Assembly: GCA_028641055.1 (NCBI GenBank)
Contig: JAPCYS010004110.1
Coordinates: 1-64,000 of the forward strand
Length of the DNA: 64,000 nt
From: Alopecurus myosuroides
Lineage: Eukaryota; Streptophyta; Magnoliopsida; Poales; Poaceae
Direction of reading: 5' to 3'
The notes under the pieces were generated by a model. The model ran no database searches, was not told where the DNA came from, and saw only the letters and a list, made by a program, of their open reading frames with translations. A program made the translations under genes and the position numbers. Positions 32,098 through 42,216 of this stretch are shown piece by piece (the first letter of the stretch is position 1; every line of letters starts with the position of its first letter).

Positions 32098-32942
32098 AGG
32101 ATGGCTAAAGATGTGGGGACGAAGGACGCTGGAGGCGCTCGGGGAGGGATCACGCGACGAGTAGACGCGTGAGTATGAAACTAGCACTGCAAACAACACG
32201 ATCTACCCAGGTTCAGGGCCCTCGTGAGGAGGTAAAACCCCTACTCCTGCCTTTCTCTTTGTGTATTAGTGTCTCACCGAGTAGCCTCAGTACAAGTGTT
32301 GCCTACTACCGAGTAGCCACTTCCTTCTCTACGGGGTTCTAGGTCAAGAAAGTGAACAGGACTCGTGACCAGGATCTCGCATCCCTCGCGCAGGAGGGGG
32401 CAGGGCACCTTATATACTTGGTGCCCAGCCAGATACAGCCAAATAAGAACAGATGTCGACATAGTGTGCACATCGTCCTTCTTCCGAGCTCCCGCTGACA
32501 GCTTTGGCTTCTAATCTTGTCCGGTGCGGAAAGTCGTTGGGCAAAACCAAGTAACCGATCTGTTATCACTGCCACGAACACAGAGCAGGTCCCCCTATCC
32601 TGCGACGCCCTGCTGACACACTGTCACTGTCAGGAACGCGCTCCGTAGATGAACAGTGCCATGAACAGTGCCAAAGTACGGACCCGGGATACGCGGGATC
32701 CTGTGTCAGAACGGCTCCTCTGACTTCTGGCCCGAGTAGGATCCCGCCATTTCTACTCGGGCCAATTCTTCTACTCGGAGGAACGTAACTTCCTTGATTC
32801 GTTCTTTCGGCCATCTGTGTGTTAGACCGAATAGCAGTCAACCGGGTAGCAAGTACCGGGTAGCCGGCTACTCGGCCAAACATCCCTTTTGATCTTGCCT
32901 TTAGCACTTGCCTTTACCCTACTCGGGGGTAACCCCCCGACA
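32069..32942 (-). repeat. 5' LTR of element B (874 bp)
   Basis: Partner of 7547-8421, with about 12 substitutions and one single-base indel. It contains the gag ATG (32097-32095). Confidence 0.95.
32410..32416 (-). promoter_or_regulatory. TATA box of B 5' LTR
   Basis: TATATAA on the - strand in CACCAAGTATATAAGGTGCC, about 530 bp into the LTR and 345 bp before the PBS. Confidence 0.65.
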
Positions 32943-32947
32943 AGGAG

Positions 32948-34449
32948 ACAAAGCTGTGCCATTATACAAGTTGTCGTAAAAATCCAACAAAATTGTATGG
33001 AGAGAAGAGGCGGAGAAAGCATTAACCCAGTTAAAAGAAACCTTGATGAAAGCTCCGATTTTGGCATCGCCAAAAGATGAAGAACCCATGTTACTGTATC
33101 TCACGGCAACAAACAGGGTTATCAGCGTTGTGATAGTTGTGGAAAGGCGGAAAGAAGAGCAAAGCATACCAGATCAACATCCAGTGTATTCTCTCAGCAA
33201 AGTTTTTTCCGAATCCAAACAAAGGTATCCACACTATCAAAAGCTTGCATATGGCGTGTTTTTTGCATCTCGAAAACTCCGCCATTATTTCCAAGGACAT
33301 TCCATAACGGTGGTATGTAAAGCACCACTAGGGGATATTATTAACAATGCGGATGCATCAGGCCGAGTAGCCAAATGGGGCATCGAGTTGGCTGCGTTCG
33401 ACATTAAGTACCAACCCCGGACGACAATTAAATCCCAGTCGTTCGCAGATTTTCTCGCTGATTGGATAGAAGCAATCGAAAACACACCAATGCCGGAGTC
33501 GGAATACTGGGATATGCATTTTTACGGATCCAAAATGAAGGAAGGCGCTGGAGCTGGTGTAGTGCTAAAATCCCCAAAAGGAGATACTATGGAGTATGTA
33601 TTACAAATACACTTCAACGCCAGTAAGAACGTGGCAGAATACGAAGCTTTGCTTCATGGCTTGCACATTGGAAAAGAAATAGGCGTCAAACACATACTAT
33701 GCTATGGTGACTCAGATTTGGTACAACATCAGCTCAACCAAACATGGGATGCCAAAAGTCCCATCATGGCCGAATATCAGAGAACGGTGGACGAGTTTGC
33801 CATTTGCTTCCGGGATTTGAAGTAGTTCATGTCAAAAGGGAAGAAAACTGGAACACAGATGCATTAGCTAGCATGGGCTCGGAAAGAGTGAAAACCCTAC
33901 CACCAGGTGTATTCGTCCAACATTTGCATGAACAATCGATAAAAGGTGGAGATGTTGATTATCCTATCGTTTCCGAGTCAATCAAAGTCCTGCTCGTTAA
34001 CCCGGATTGGACAATTCCATATTTAAACTTCTTAGTGGATGATGGAGCACACGAGGTCTTGCAAAGACAAATAAAACATCGATGCAAAGGATACACGGTA
34101 ATCAATGGTTGCTTGTATAAATGCTGCACTATCGGAATTTTTCAGCGATGTATTTCGCCAGAAGAAGGCCGAGAAATACTGTAAGAAATCCATGCAGGAG
34201 ATTGTGGACATCATGCTCAATCAAAAAGCATAGTTAAAAAAGCATTCCGTGCAGTGTTTTTCTGGCTAACAGCCAAGACAGTTGCCGAACACATAGTAAA
34301 CACATGTACCGGATGTCAGTATTATGCCAAGCAGACGAATATGCCGGCCCAAGCACTCAAAACTATCCGTATTACATGGTAATTTGTGTTCTGGGGGCTA
34401 GACATGATGGGTCCATTCAAAACTGCAAGAGGTGGACTCACACTTCGAC
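32948..34449 (+). pseudogene. Element A RNase H, archaeal-type RNase H and integrase zinc domain
   Basis: Continuation of A beyond B: GDKAVPLYKLS at the junction, then EPMLLYLTATNRVISVVIV and HYFQGHSITVV (RT-linked RNase H). The archaeal-type RNase H follows with MHFYGSKMKEGAGAG (catalytic Asp replaced by Tyr), NVAEYEALLHGL and CYGDSDLVQHQL. There is a frameshift near 33815, a TAA at 34182-34184, then the integrase zinc motif GHHAQSKS..CTGCQYYA and the start of the core up to GPFKTARGGL. Frameshift, stop and Asp loss mark it as dead. The solo LTR cuts in after 34454. Confidence 0.85.
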
Positions 34450-34454
34450 TCGTT

Positions 34455-34997
34455 TGTCGAATATATACCAATCAGGGGTATATCAGATGGTGTTCTAAAG
34501 TGCCGGATTACCATGGTGGCTTAAATGGTAATGGGCTACGGTCCATTGGGCGGCCCAGTAAGCTGACGCACGGAAGCCGGATTCTAGAAGAACCCGGATC
34601 ACGGCCCACATGATACGGCTTGGAGTAGAAGGCGGATTCCTTACTTTCCAAGTTAGCACACACCGTAGACTTCTAGGTTTCTTCTTTCTCTGTATGCCTA
34701 ACCCGGCTATTATATAAAGCCGGACGGAGATAAGATAGATAGACAAAAATCTAAAGGCTAACTCGCCGAGAGGTAGATCCTTGACGAGTAGCTAATAGAA
34801 CCTCACATTGTACTCTATATTCCCAGGCTTTAGTCCGGAATAGTGAGATTGCAGGAGTAGGAACGTCGCATTACTGCATCGTACCGAACCTGGGTAAAAC
34901 CCTGTGTCATTGTTCATCGTACAACAATGTCCCCCCAATTCTATATCGTTAATCTCATGGCACCCCCGTCTATGAATTCTACTACGATGCCTCGACA
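34455..34997 (+). repeat. Solo LTR of A's family inside A's integrase (543 bp)
   Basis: Starts TGTCGAATATATACC and ends ACGATGCCTCGACA, alignable with 2449-3004 throughout and flanked by TCGTT (34450-34454 and 34998-35002). Removing it plus one TCGTT restores GGLTLRLVAVDKYTKW. TATA at 34711-34718. The LTR-borne gag start (MAPPSMNSTTM) is kept. No internal sequence remains, so it is the product of LTR-LTR recombination after insertion. Confidence 0.95.
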
Positions 34998-35002
34998 TCG
35001 TT

Positions 35003-35773
35003 GCAGTGGATAAGTATACCAAGTGGGTGGAGGCAAAACCCATCAAAATGCTTGACGGTGTAACTGCCAGGAATTTCATCATTGACATAGTCATGAGATA
35101 TGGCGTTCCACACAGCATAATTACCGACAACGGGACAAATTTCTCAATTTGAGAGTTGGCAAAATATTCCCGACAAACGGGAATACGCCTAGATCTCGCA
35201 TCTGTGGCACACCCGCAATCCAATGGGCAGGTTGAAAGAATGAATAGCTCAATCCTGCTGGAAATACGCCCAAGACTCGAATCTCCTCTTCATAGATCAG
35301 ATGGAGCATGGGTAGAATAGTTACCTTCCGTGCTTTGGAGTATTCGAACAGCGCCAAATAGATCAACAGGGCAAACACTATTTTTCCTAGTTTATGGCGC
35401 AGAAGCAGTGCTTCCAACAAAAATGATCCATGCTAGCCCAAGAGTGCAGGCTTTCAATGACTCAGATGCCGAAAGTGCACGACAAGATGCCGTGGATCTT
35501 CTAGAAGAAGAACGAGAACTTGTACTTCAAAGATCCGCCATTTATCAGCAAGGATTACGACTCTACCATAGTCGGAAAATCAGGCATAGTTCTTTTAAAA
35601 AAGGTGAGTTAGTGCTAAGATTGGTGCAAGAAAGAAAGCACAAGTTAGCCCCTGTTTGGGAAGGATCGTTTGTCATTAGCAAAGCTATGAAAATGGATCA
35701 TACTATCTTATATATATTCGGGATACGGAGGATGATCCGAAAAGACCGAATCGCAAAAGAAAGAGAAAGATAG
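35003..35773 (+). pseudogene. Element A integrase core and C-terminus
   Basis: VAVDKYTKWVEAKPIKM, IITDNGTNF (catalytic Asp) then a stop, HPQSNGQVERMN (catalytic Glu), a stop before LPSVLWSIRTAPNRST, then VYGAEAVLPTKM, the YHSRKIRHSSFKKGELVLRLV region and LAPVWEGSFVIS. It ends at TAG near 35771-35773. Two in-frame stops make it non-functional. Confidence 0.85.
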
Positions 35774-36400
35774 ATGTCGAACTACGAGAAACCAAAACGC
35801 CCTGGAGCATCCAGCAGTCACTTCCCTTCTACACTTAGTTCAATTTCTATGTAAACATCTTTGAGATCATGAAATAAAGTTGTCGGAATTCATACATCTA
35901 TGTTTTTACATGTTTATTTTACTACAAAGCATAAATCCGTCTTATCTATTTCCCAATGATCTCTCAAAATACTCAATGTCAACCCGAATTGTGCCTGCGT
36001 GCTCGGAGTTAAAAAACTGAATGATTTTCAGCCTAAGGAGGTTTAAGAAAACCCAGATTGTGCCTGAGTTTCAGAAAAAGTTCCTTACTTTTTATCTAAG
36101 TATTATCTGGTTATTTTTATGTTGGTCATCGAAATTAGTAAGTAAAAATGACTTTATTATGATCCATGATTCCGAGTTTCGACTGATTGGTTATACCCAG
36201 TAACTTGGCATGAAGATTATATACTATCGAGCCATTTCAAACACTAAGGACAGTTAACACATATAAACCAGAGAACTTAGAAGATAAAGGAAAAAACCTA
36301 GAAAACTTGCAAAGACTTAATAATTTAACTCCAAAAGCGGAGTACTTGCTTATACAAAAGAAAACAAAGCATTACAATAAGTGTTACATTGCAAGGATAC
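35774..36400 (+). other. 3' non-coding region of element A
   Basis: AT-rich, no convincing ORF. Contains ATGAAATAAAG-type sequence near 35869. Ends where D is inserted. GATAC (36396-36400) is the predicted TSD of D. Confidence 0.5.
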
Positions 36401-36865
36401 TGCCGTGGGATAATCACGGCAGACGTTACCAGGGGTGACTTACTTTGGGGCAAATCGACTCTGGTGTTTGGGAGAGGGTTTAAATCAGGGGAAATCATAT
36501 TATCTGGTGATCTAGTAGCTCAGGCTGTAATGTCGCCGAGTCTCCGATCTAGGGTTACAACTATCGACTCTCGTATTACTGGGATACTCGAATATCTGGA
36601 AAAACTCTCCTTCTCTCTGTCCCAGGAGCCGGTTTATATATTACCCGGCTCTCTGGCTTCCTATACAAGGCACACCCGGAATCCTACCCGGAATACACAC
36701 ATAACCCTGGGTTTCCTTATCTTGGCTCCCAAGGTATATATTACAAGATCCACACTCCCTTTTGGGCCTTCTAGAAACTCCTCCACCTTGGGCCGGGTCT
36801 TGTATGATTTCCTTCGGGCCGGGTTTCGCCTAGGCATAAGTCTACCGGGTTACCATCCCCCAACA
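36401..36865 (-). repeat. 3' LTR of element D (465 bp)
   Basis: On the - strand from TGTTGGGGGATGG to CCCACGGCA, directly after a G-rich PPT. No second copy is in the window, so the ends are inferred from TG..CA, the PPT and the end of A's sequence. The right-hand end in - orientation has a 7-bp hairpin TGCCGTG/CACGGCA and encodes SAVIIPRQ, as in B's gag start. Confidence 0.75.
36633..36640 (-). promoter_or_regulatory. TATA box of D LTR
   Basis: TATATAAA on the - strand, within GGGTAATATATAAACCGGC. Confidence 0.55.
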
Positions 36866-36879
36866 GTAGTCCCCAGAAT
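36866..36879 (-). promoter_or_regulatory. Polypurine tract of D
   Basis: TTCTGGGGACTAC on the - strand abuts the LTR start TGTTGGGGG. Related to the PPT of B. Confidence 0.6.
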
Positions 36880-37265
36880 AGCTTGGGCATCTTGGGATCA
36901 ACCATGAAGTGCACGCTATTCCCTGCAAAACAATAAACATTCAAATTCATAATATACCGGGTTAGAGTGCTTTAACTATAGCCAGGCCTGCTCTTTGGGC
37001 GGTCCATATAATAACCCGGTTTACCCCGAGCCAAGGCATCATTTCCCGGGTTAACACTCCAAGGAAACACGACATGACCCGGAATTCATATCTCTATCGG
37101 CCAGTCCGAGTAATACACCTCAAATCCAACTCACTCAACCGACTCAATCTTATCCGGATATCTCGCAATAATTACCTTGATCCTTATCCCCAAATTCCCG
37201 GTCCGGATCAATCCTTTCCGAAAATTGCTCAACTTACCGCTCAAACCCTAGGGTTTCCCCGCGCC

Positions 37266-37273
37266 TATAAATT
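37266..37273 (+). promoter_or_regulatory. TATA box of D antisense gene
   Basis: TATAAATT in GCGCCTATAAATTGGCC, about 300 bp upstream of the first candidate ATG (37573). Corresponds in position to the TATA of the B antisense gene. Confidence 0.5.
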
Positions 37274-37572
37274 GGCCCCAGGGGGTCAACCCTAAAATTC
37301 CTAACGGCCATTTCTCCTTTATCTTCTTCATCTCGCTCTGCCCCCATGCCCACAAGCCCGAAACTGAGCGCTTAACCGCCAAAGCCGCGCCAGCGCCACC
37401 GAGCTCGCCGCCGGTCGGTGCCCGCGTCTCCGCCCGTGTCTCCGCCAGCGCCCCTATTCGCATCTCCGCTCGCGCCCTCGGAGCTCCCAGGACATGCCAT
37501 CTCAACCTGCGAATCGCCGCCGCAGCGCACACCGTCGTCCGCGAATTGCCGCCGCCGCGCACATCTCCGTCC

Positions 37573-40500
37573 ATGGACCACCTCGGTAAGTTCTATTGAC
37601 CATTAGATCTAGATTTCTCTCTTTCCAATCTTGCGTTGGCATTTTGGCTTGAATCTCATATGTATTTATCCACCGTTGCTCCACTATCTAGATGTGTTTT
37701 CGCAGTTTCCATTCTCACATTCATCCGCAATTGTCCTTATCTAGATCTATTTCCGTATCCCTTGCAAGCACTTAGCAGTTTATCTCTCTTTTCTCGCTGC
37801 TTCATTAGACACATTCTCCTTAATTTTTAGATCTACACTCACTTGCATTTTAACCTCGTATAGGTTTACACTTCATGGCACCCAAAGGCAGCGCCAAGCT
37901 GAAGGGCAAAAACCCGGCTTCAAAGCAAAAGTCGGGTCAGTCGACTTCCGCCAATCGGGCGAAATCGACTGTTACCAAGGCAAAACTCGGCGAGCTAGCC
38001 GAGTCTGGAGTCCTGCCCGCTGAGTCGGACATCCATTGGAGGATGCCGGGTGAGGAAACCCAGCCTTCTCCCGGCCCGGATGAGGTAGTTATCTTCCTTG
38101 AGAACGTGATCCGGGGTTTCCGCCCCCCGGGTCACCCTTTTTTCCTGGATCTTTTGGACCACTATAAGCTCCGGGTTTTTGATATTGGCCCGAACTCAAA
38201 GCTAAATATTTGCCACTTCATAGTCATTTGCGAAGCCTATCTCTGCGTTCCCTAAATCTTCCTTTATTCTTAGAATTGTTCCAATGCAAACCCTGCCGGG
38301 AGAGCACGGACGGGCCCCTCCTAGTTTGTGTGTGTGTGGGGGGGGGGGGTTCAATTCAGAGACGTAAAAATTCTCTGATGCCGACTCTCAGTCTTCACAC
38401 TCATGTGAAGCACTGGCAGAAGACATTTTTCTACTGCCGAGACACGTCCTTACCTGGCGAAAAGCCTTTGCCGGGTTTCTATGATGATACCCTATCTCTT
38501 TCTGATAACCTAAATTCCTTCGCACCCGAGGCCGATAGACAGTCTATCCAGCCCCTTCTCCACAAACTCGCCGTGCTGTCAGTCCAGGGACTTATTGGGC
38601 TAAACTTAATAAAAACCTGGGTCAGCTGCCGGATCCAGCCAAACAGCATTCGCCCAAAGCTCATCTACGAGTACGCCAGTCACCTCACCGATTCTCTCCG
38701 ATACTCGGAGAAATCTTACCCGGCCGCAGATGTAAACAAGGCCATGAAGAATTTCTTGGATGAGAAAGTTGATGTCATCAAAAGCATCTCCGGAATCAGT
38801 CCTTTTACGCCCTCTAACCCGGCTCCTCCAGTAAGAACCGGCTATCACCCTTTAATCCGACTGATATTTCTTATGCACACACACTAACTTTTGTCTCTGT
38901 GTTTCTTACTTAGGAAACTGACGCGTTCTCGAAGATTGTCACTCCTCCCCCTTCTGAGAACTCGGAGGAGGAGGAAGAACCGGCTGATAGAGATGAAGGT
39001 AATTCCGGGTCTCTGCTCAATAAATACTTTGTTAGCCTATTAGACCAAACTTCTCCTCCTTCCGACAATGCCGCTCACTCGCCAGCGCTAGAGGGCAAGG
39101 ACGACACACAATCGGAAGAGAGTGAGGCAGAACCGGAAACTGAGGTTGGGGCGAAGAGGAAAACCAGAAGAGTCGCTTTCAGGGTGCCATACTCATCCAT
39201 GACCTCCAAGCCATACTCCTATGCCAATATGTGCGAACTTAACAGGCATCTAACCACTACATCATTTCTGAAGGAGGCAACTCCAGCCAAACGACGGGAA
39301 ACACGGACTTCTCCGGGTGACGATCCTCTTAACCCGGGTATCCCCATGTCGCCCGCTCGTCGAGCCGGTAGTCCTACAACTTATCAAACCCATATTCCTC
39401 AAAAATATCCTTCTCCGAGTCATCCATTAGCCGGACAGCTTCGAGTCTCACTTTCCGATTCTTTACCAGCATCCTCCGGGTCCAGCAACGATCTCCCAAC
39501 CGACTTTGTCGTTAATACCGGGTAATTCGCTTCCCTTACTGGCCAATATACCTTTACTTTCCATGTCTTCCATCTATACTTACTAACTTTGTCTTTTTCT
39601 TTCTCAGAGCCAAGGTTACACTTAGCGACCAGGAGGACGTGTTCGTCGATAACCCGGCCATGGAAGACCCGGAGAGTGCTACCAAGCCTGCATCTAGTGG
39701 GGAAGAAGAGCTGAATGACCCAGTTGTCCCAGAAACCGAGTTCCCCCTGCCAACACATCAATCGTATGACGCTGACGTCGAGTATCTGGGAACACAGAGG
39801 GCAGCCCCTGCTCCTAACACCCAGTCGACTAGAGTCGGCCCGCTGAAGCAGGAAAGGACCCCGCCACCGGGTAATCAGAACCATAGCTCCTCCAGGCCGA
39901 ATCTCGGTGACCTTGACTTTGAAGGGATGCTAGAGGAATTTTATTCTCTGAAGACCAATGAAAAAGATATTATCGAGTCCCTAGCGGCCGAGCATCAGGT
40001 AACTTAACCGATATTATTTACATACTCATCTAGTCCCCAAGTTCCGAGTGAACTGCATATAGTTTACTCGATACTTCCATAGCTGTACAACCTTCCTTGC
40101 TCGGTTTTTACCCTACAACCGATTGATATTCCCTTGTCTGTTTTGTCAGTCTTACGTGACCCGGGCGGAGGAGATGTTGGCAAAAACCAACGAACTCCTC
40201 CACGTTGAGACCAAACTCCGAGAAGAGCTGGAGGCCGAGGTGAAGGACCTTTCCAGGGATTGCAAGAAATACAAGAAAAGGCTCCATAACGCTGAGGGTT
40301 TACTGAAAAAATTATTAACCTTTGTTGTCGATACTTACAGCTCCCTAATTGGTAAACGAACCTAACTTCCTGATTATCACTCGGGTTTCTCATTTTGTAG
40401 GGTCTATAACCCGAGTCTTACCACTTTACCTTTCTTTGTATTCTGCAGGTCCGGGTGAAAAGGTTGATGATCAAGATGATATAGAGAAACTAAAGACCCT

Positions 40501-41069
40501 GAAGGCAGTTATCCGGCAGTTTTCGTTGGGGACCAAGTGGACCCTTGAAGCTGTGAAATGGCCTGGTGCTTATGGCGGTGTATCCCAGATGCTCGATGCG
40601 TGCTCGACGATCCCTGCCTGGATCGATCACTGGAAGCGTTCGGCGTGCCAGGTCGGGGTGACCCGTGGCCTCGCGTTGGCCAAAGCCTACTATGCTAGGC
40701 TTGAGCCGGCAACTCTTGTGAATGGATTCCCCGAATTCAACACTGACGGCTCTCGATTCTTGGCGAAGGACTTCAAAGCTCTCCACACTCAGATTCGTCA
40801 CTCGGCCAGCTTGATTGCCGAGAAACTGGACGTGAACAAGCTTACCCCTCCGTACAACGCTGAAGATAAGCCGGTGGAAGGAGGAAGTTGCCAAGAAGAA
40901 GGCTGAGGCCGACTCTGCGCCAACATCATCCACTCCAGTTGTCCCTCCTCCAGCTCGCGCTGATACCGTGGTTGACCCGGACACGGAGGCAAGGAAGGCT
41001 ACAGAAGAAACCACCGAAGACCGGGCTGCCAAGACTACTGCTGATGACTCGGCTATGGATGTCGAGTAA
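37573..41069 (+). pseudogene. Antisense intron-containing gene (aORF) of element D
   Basis: Homologue of the B antisense gene at the same place. A short first exon (37573-37585) joins in frame across a GTAAG..TATAG intron (37586-37863) to MAPKGSAKLKG at 37875. The shared N-terminal motif is DEVVIFLENVIRGFRPP..ICHFIVICEAYL. After a frameshift or stop at about 38254, and a G-run (38338-38349), the next block is HVKHWQKTFFYCRD to about 38830. Further exons: about 38915-39520 (donor CGGGTAATTC), 39608-39997, 40150-40351 (coiled coil) and 40450-41069. The last has a frameshift near 40880 and an acidic tail ending MDVE-TAA. Function unknown. This copy is damaged. Confidence 0.7.
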
Positions 41070-42216
41070 AGTTTATCATTTTTCGCCCACAAACACTCAT
41101 TCGGCCAATAGGCATTTTGTAATATGCCTGATACACTTATTTATTTGATAGTGCGCCTGTGCACTTTCGATACTATTCCCTTGGTTTGTAACACACTTAA
41201 ACTTTTATGGCTTTGATGGTCCTTTTGGCCATCCACCTTGATATGCACTTTTCATCCTTAAGCTTGCATATTTTTGCTTTTCTGAACTTTCTTCTTTTCC
41301 AAATCTATGAGACTCGGTTTCTGGGTCTTATGATTTTTTTTTACCGGGTGAACTTTGCTTCTTAAGTCCCCAAGACTCGGATTTTTGGGTTTTAAGCTCA
41401 ATAGCTAGACAGTTTTGTTGTTTTTCTCAAATTCCCAAGTCCCCAAGACCCACATTTTTGAGTCTAGGGACTTGTAGTTTTAAGAAAAGCTCCCTGTTTT
41501 TGCCAAGGCCCAAAACATATAGCTACACATATGAATTTTGAAGCTATGCTTAATACATTGTGAGTTTCCGGCTATAGCCTTTTATTCCGCATAACTTATT
41601 GATTAGATGACCCTTTTGATCCTCTTTGTTGTTAGCCGGCTTTCGCGTGGATATTCAATGTAGCTATAACTTTATAAAAACAGGGTCATGCAAGTCCCAG
41701 TGGGCATCATGACTGATTGTAATTATACGTTAGCAAAAAACGCCACACAGTTGCGAGTCACATCAAGCTTAAACAAGAAAAACCAAGAAAGTTTGGCTCT
41801 ATTGTCCGGTTATAAGATTGTAACCGTACTTATTGCAAGTAATCAGTCCTCATAACCTAATGGCATCATGGCCGGGTCTGAGATTATAACTGTGCTATTC
41901 AAGCAATCAGCCCCCAAGACCTATATATGCAATCTATGAAAATTTTAAACCTAGTATACTATGACTAAACAATAAATACTTACCTGATATTGAGTAGAAT
42001 AAGACATAAAAACTCAAAATAAACTAACAGAAAGAAACAGGGAAACAAACAATATCATAGTTTAACCATCTCTTTATTGATATGAAAAAGGTTAGGTTAG
42101 CAAGCCGCCTCATTAAAAACCCTCAAGTCCCCTTAGGTACCCTGGATAGGAAAATAGTGCGTCTGAAACCTGTTGCCTGTTACATCGTGCAATTCAACTT
42201 GTAAACCGAGTCTATG
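41070..42216. other. Spacer between D antisense gene and integrase
   Basis: T-rich non-coding sequence with repeated words such as AAGTCCCCAAGACYC (about 41367, 41443) that resemble the PPT. No ORF of note. The two genes converge here as in B. Confidence 0.5.

Larger units (their letters stand above)
7547..32942 (-). mobile_element. Element B: Tat-type Ty3/Gypsy retrotransposon with antisense gene
   Basis: Both LTRs begin and end TGTCG..CGACA in this orientation, and 5-bp duplications AGGAG lie at 7542-7546 and 32943-32947. Order on the - strand is 5' LTR (32069-32942), PBS, gag-pro (32097-28612), RT N-terminus, [element C], RT-RNase H-integrase (18506-15071), a 14402-15070 spacer, an antisense gene on the + strand (9159-14401), PPT and 3' LTR. 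Without C the element is about 15.4 kb. The LTRs differ by about 12 substitutions and 1 indel in 875 bp, so insertion is recent compared with A. Defects are only a few stops and one frameshift. Confidence 0.93.
2449..36400 (+). mobile_element. Element A: Tat-type Ty3/Gypsy retrotransposon, incomplete and heavily interrupted
   Basis: Domain order is LTR, PBS, gag, protease, RT (to 7541), then after the B insertion RNase H, archaeal-type RNase H and integrase (32948-35773), then 3' non-coding DNA to 36400. Its reading frames are joined exactly across element B when B and one copy of AGGAG are removed, and across the solo LTR when one TCGTT is removed. No 3' LTR is present before element D begins at 36401, so it must lie right of the window. 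GAAAT at 2444-2448 is the predicted 5-bp TSD. Frameshifts and stops in every domain make A non-autonomous now. Confidence 0.85.

Noticed and set aside
28997..32172. Long + strand ORFs opposite B gag (up to 234 codons)
   Set aside because: Shadows of the GC-rich gag-pro frame on the other strand. Unlike the antisense gene they have no conserved counterpart or splice structure.
38338..38349. A real poly-G functional element in D
   Set aside because: A G-run in a GT-rich stretch at a broken exon, more likely slippage or sequencing error.
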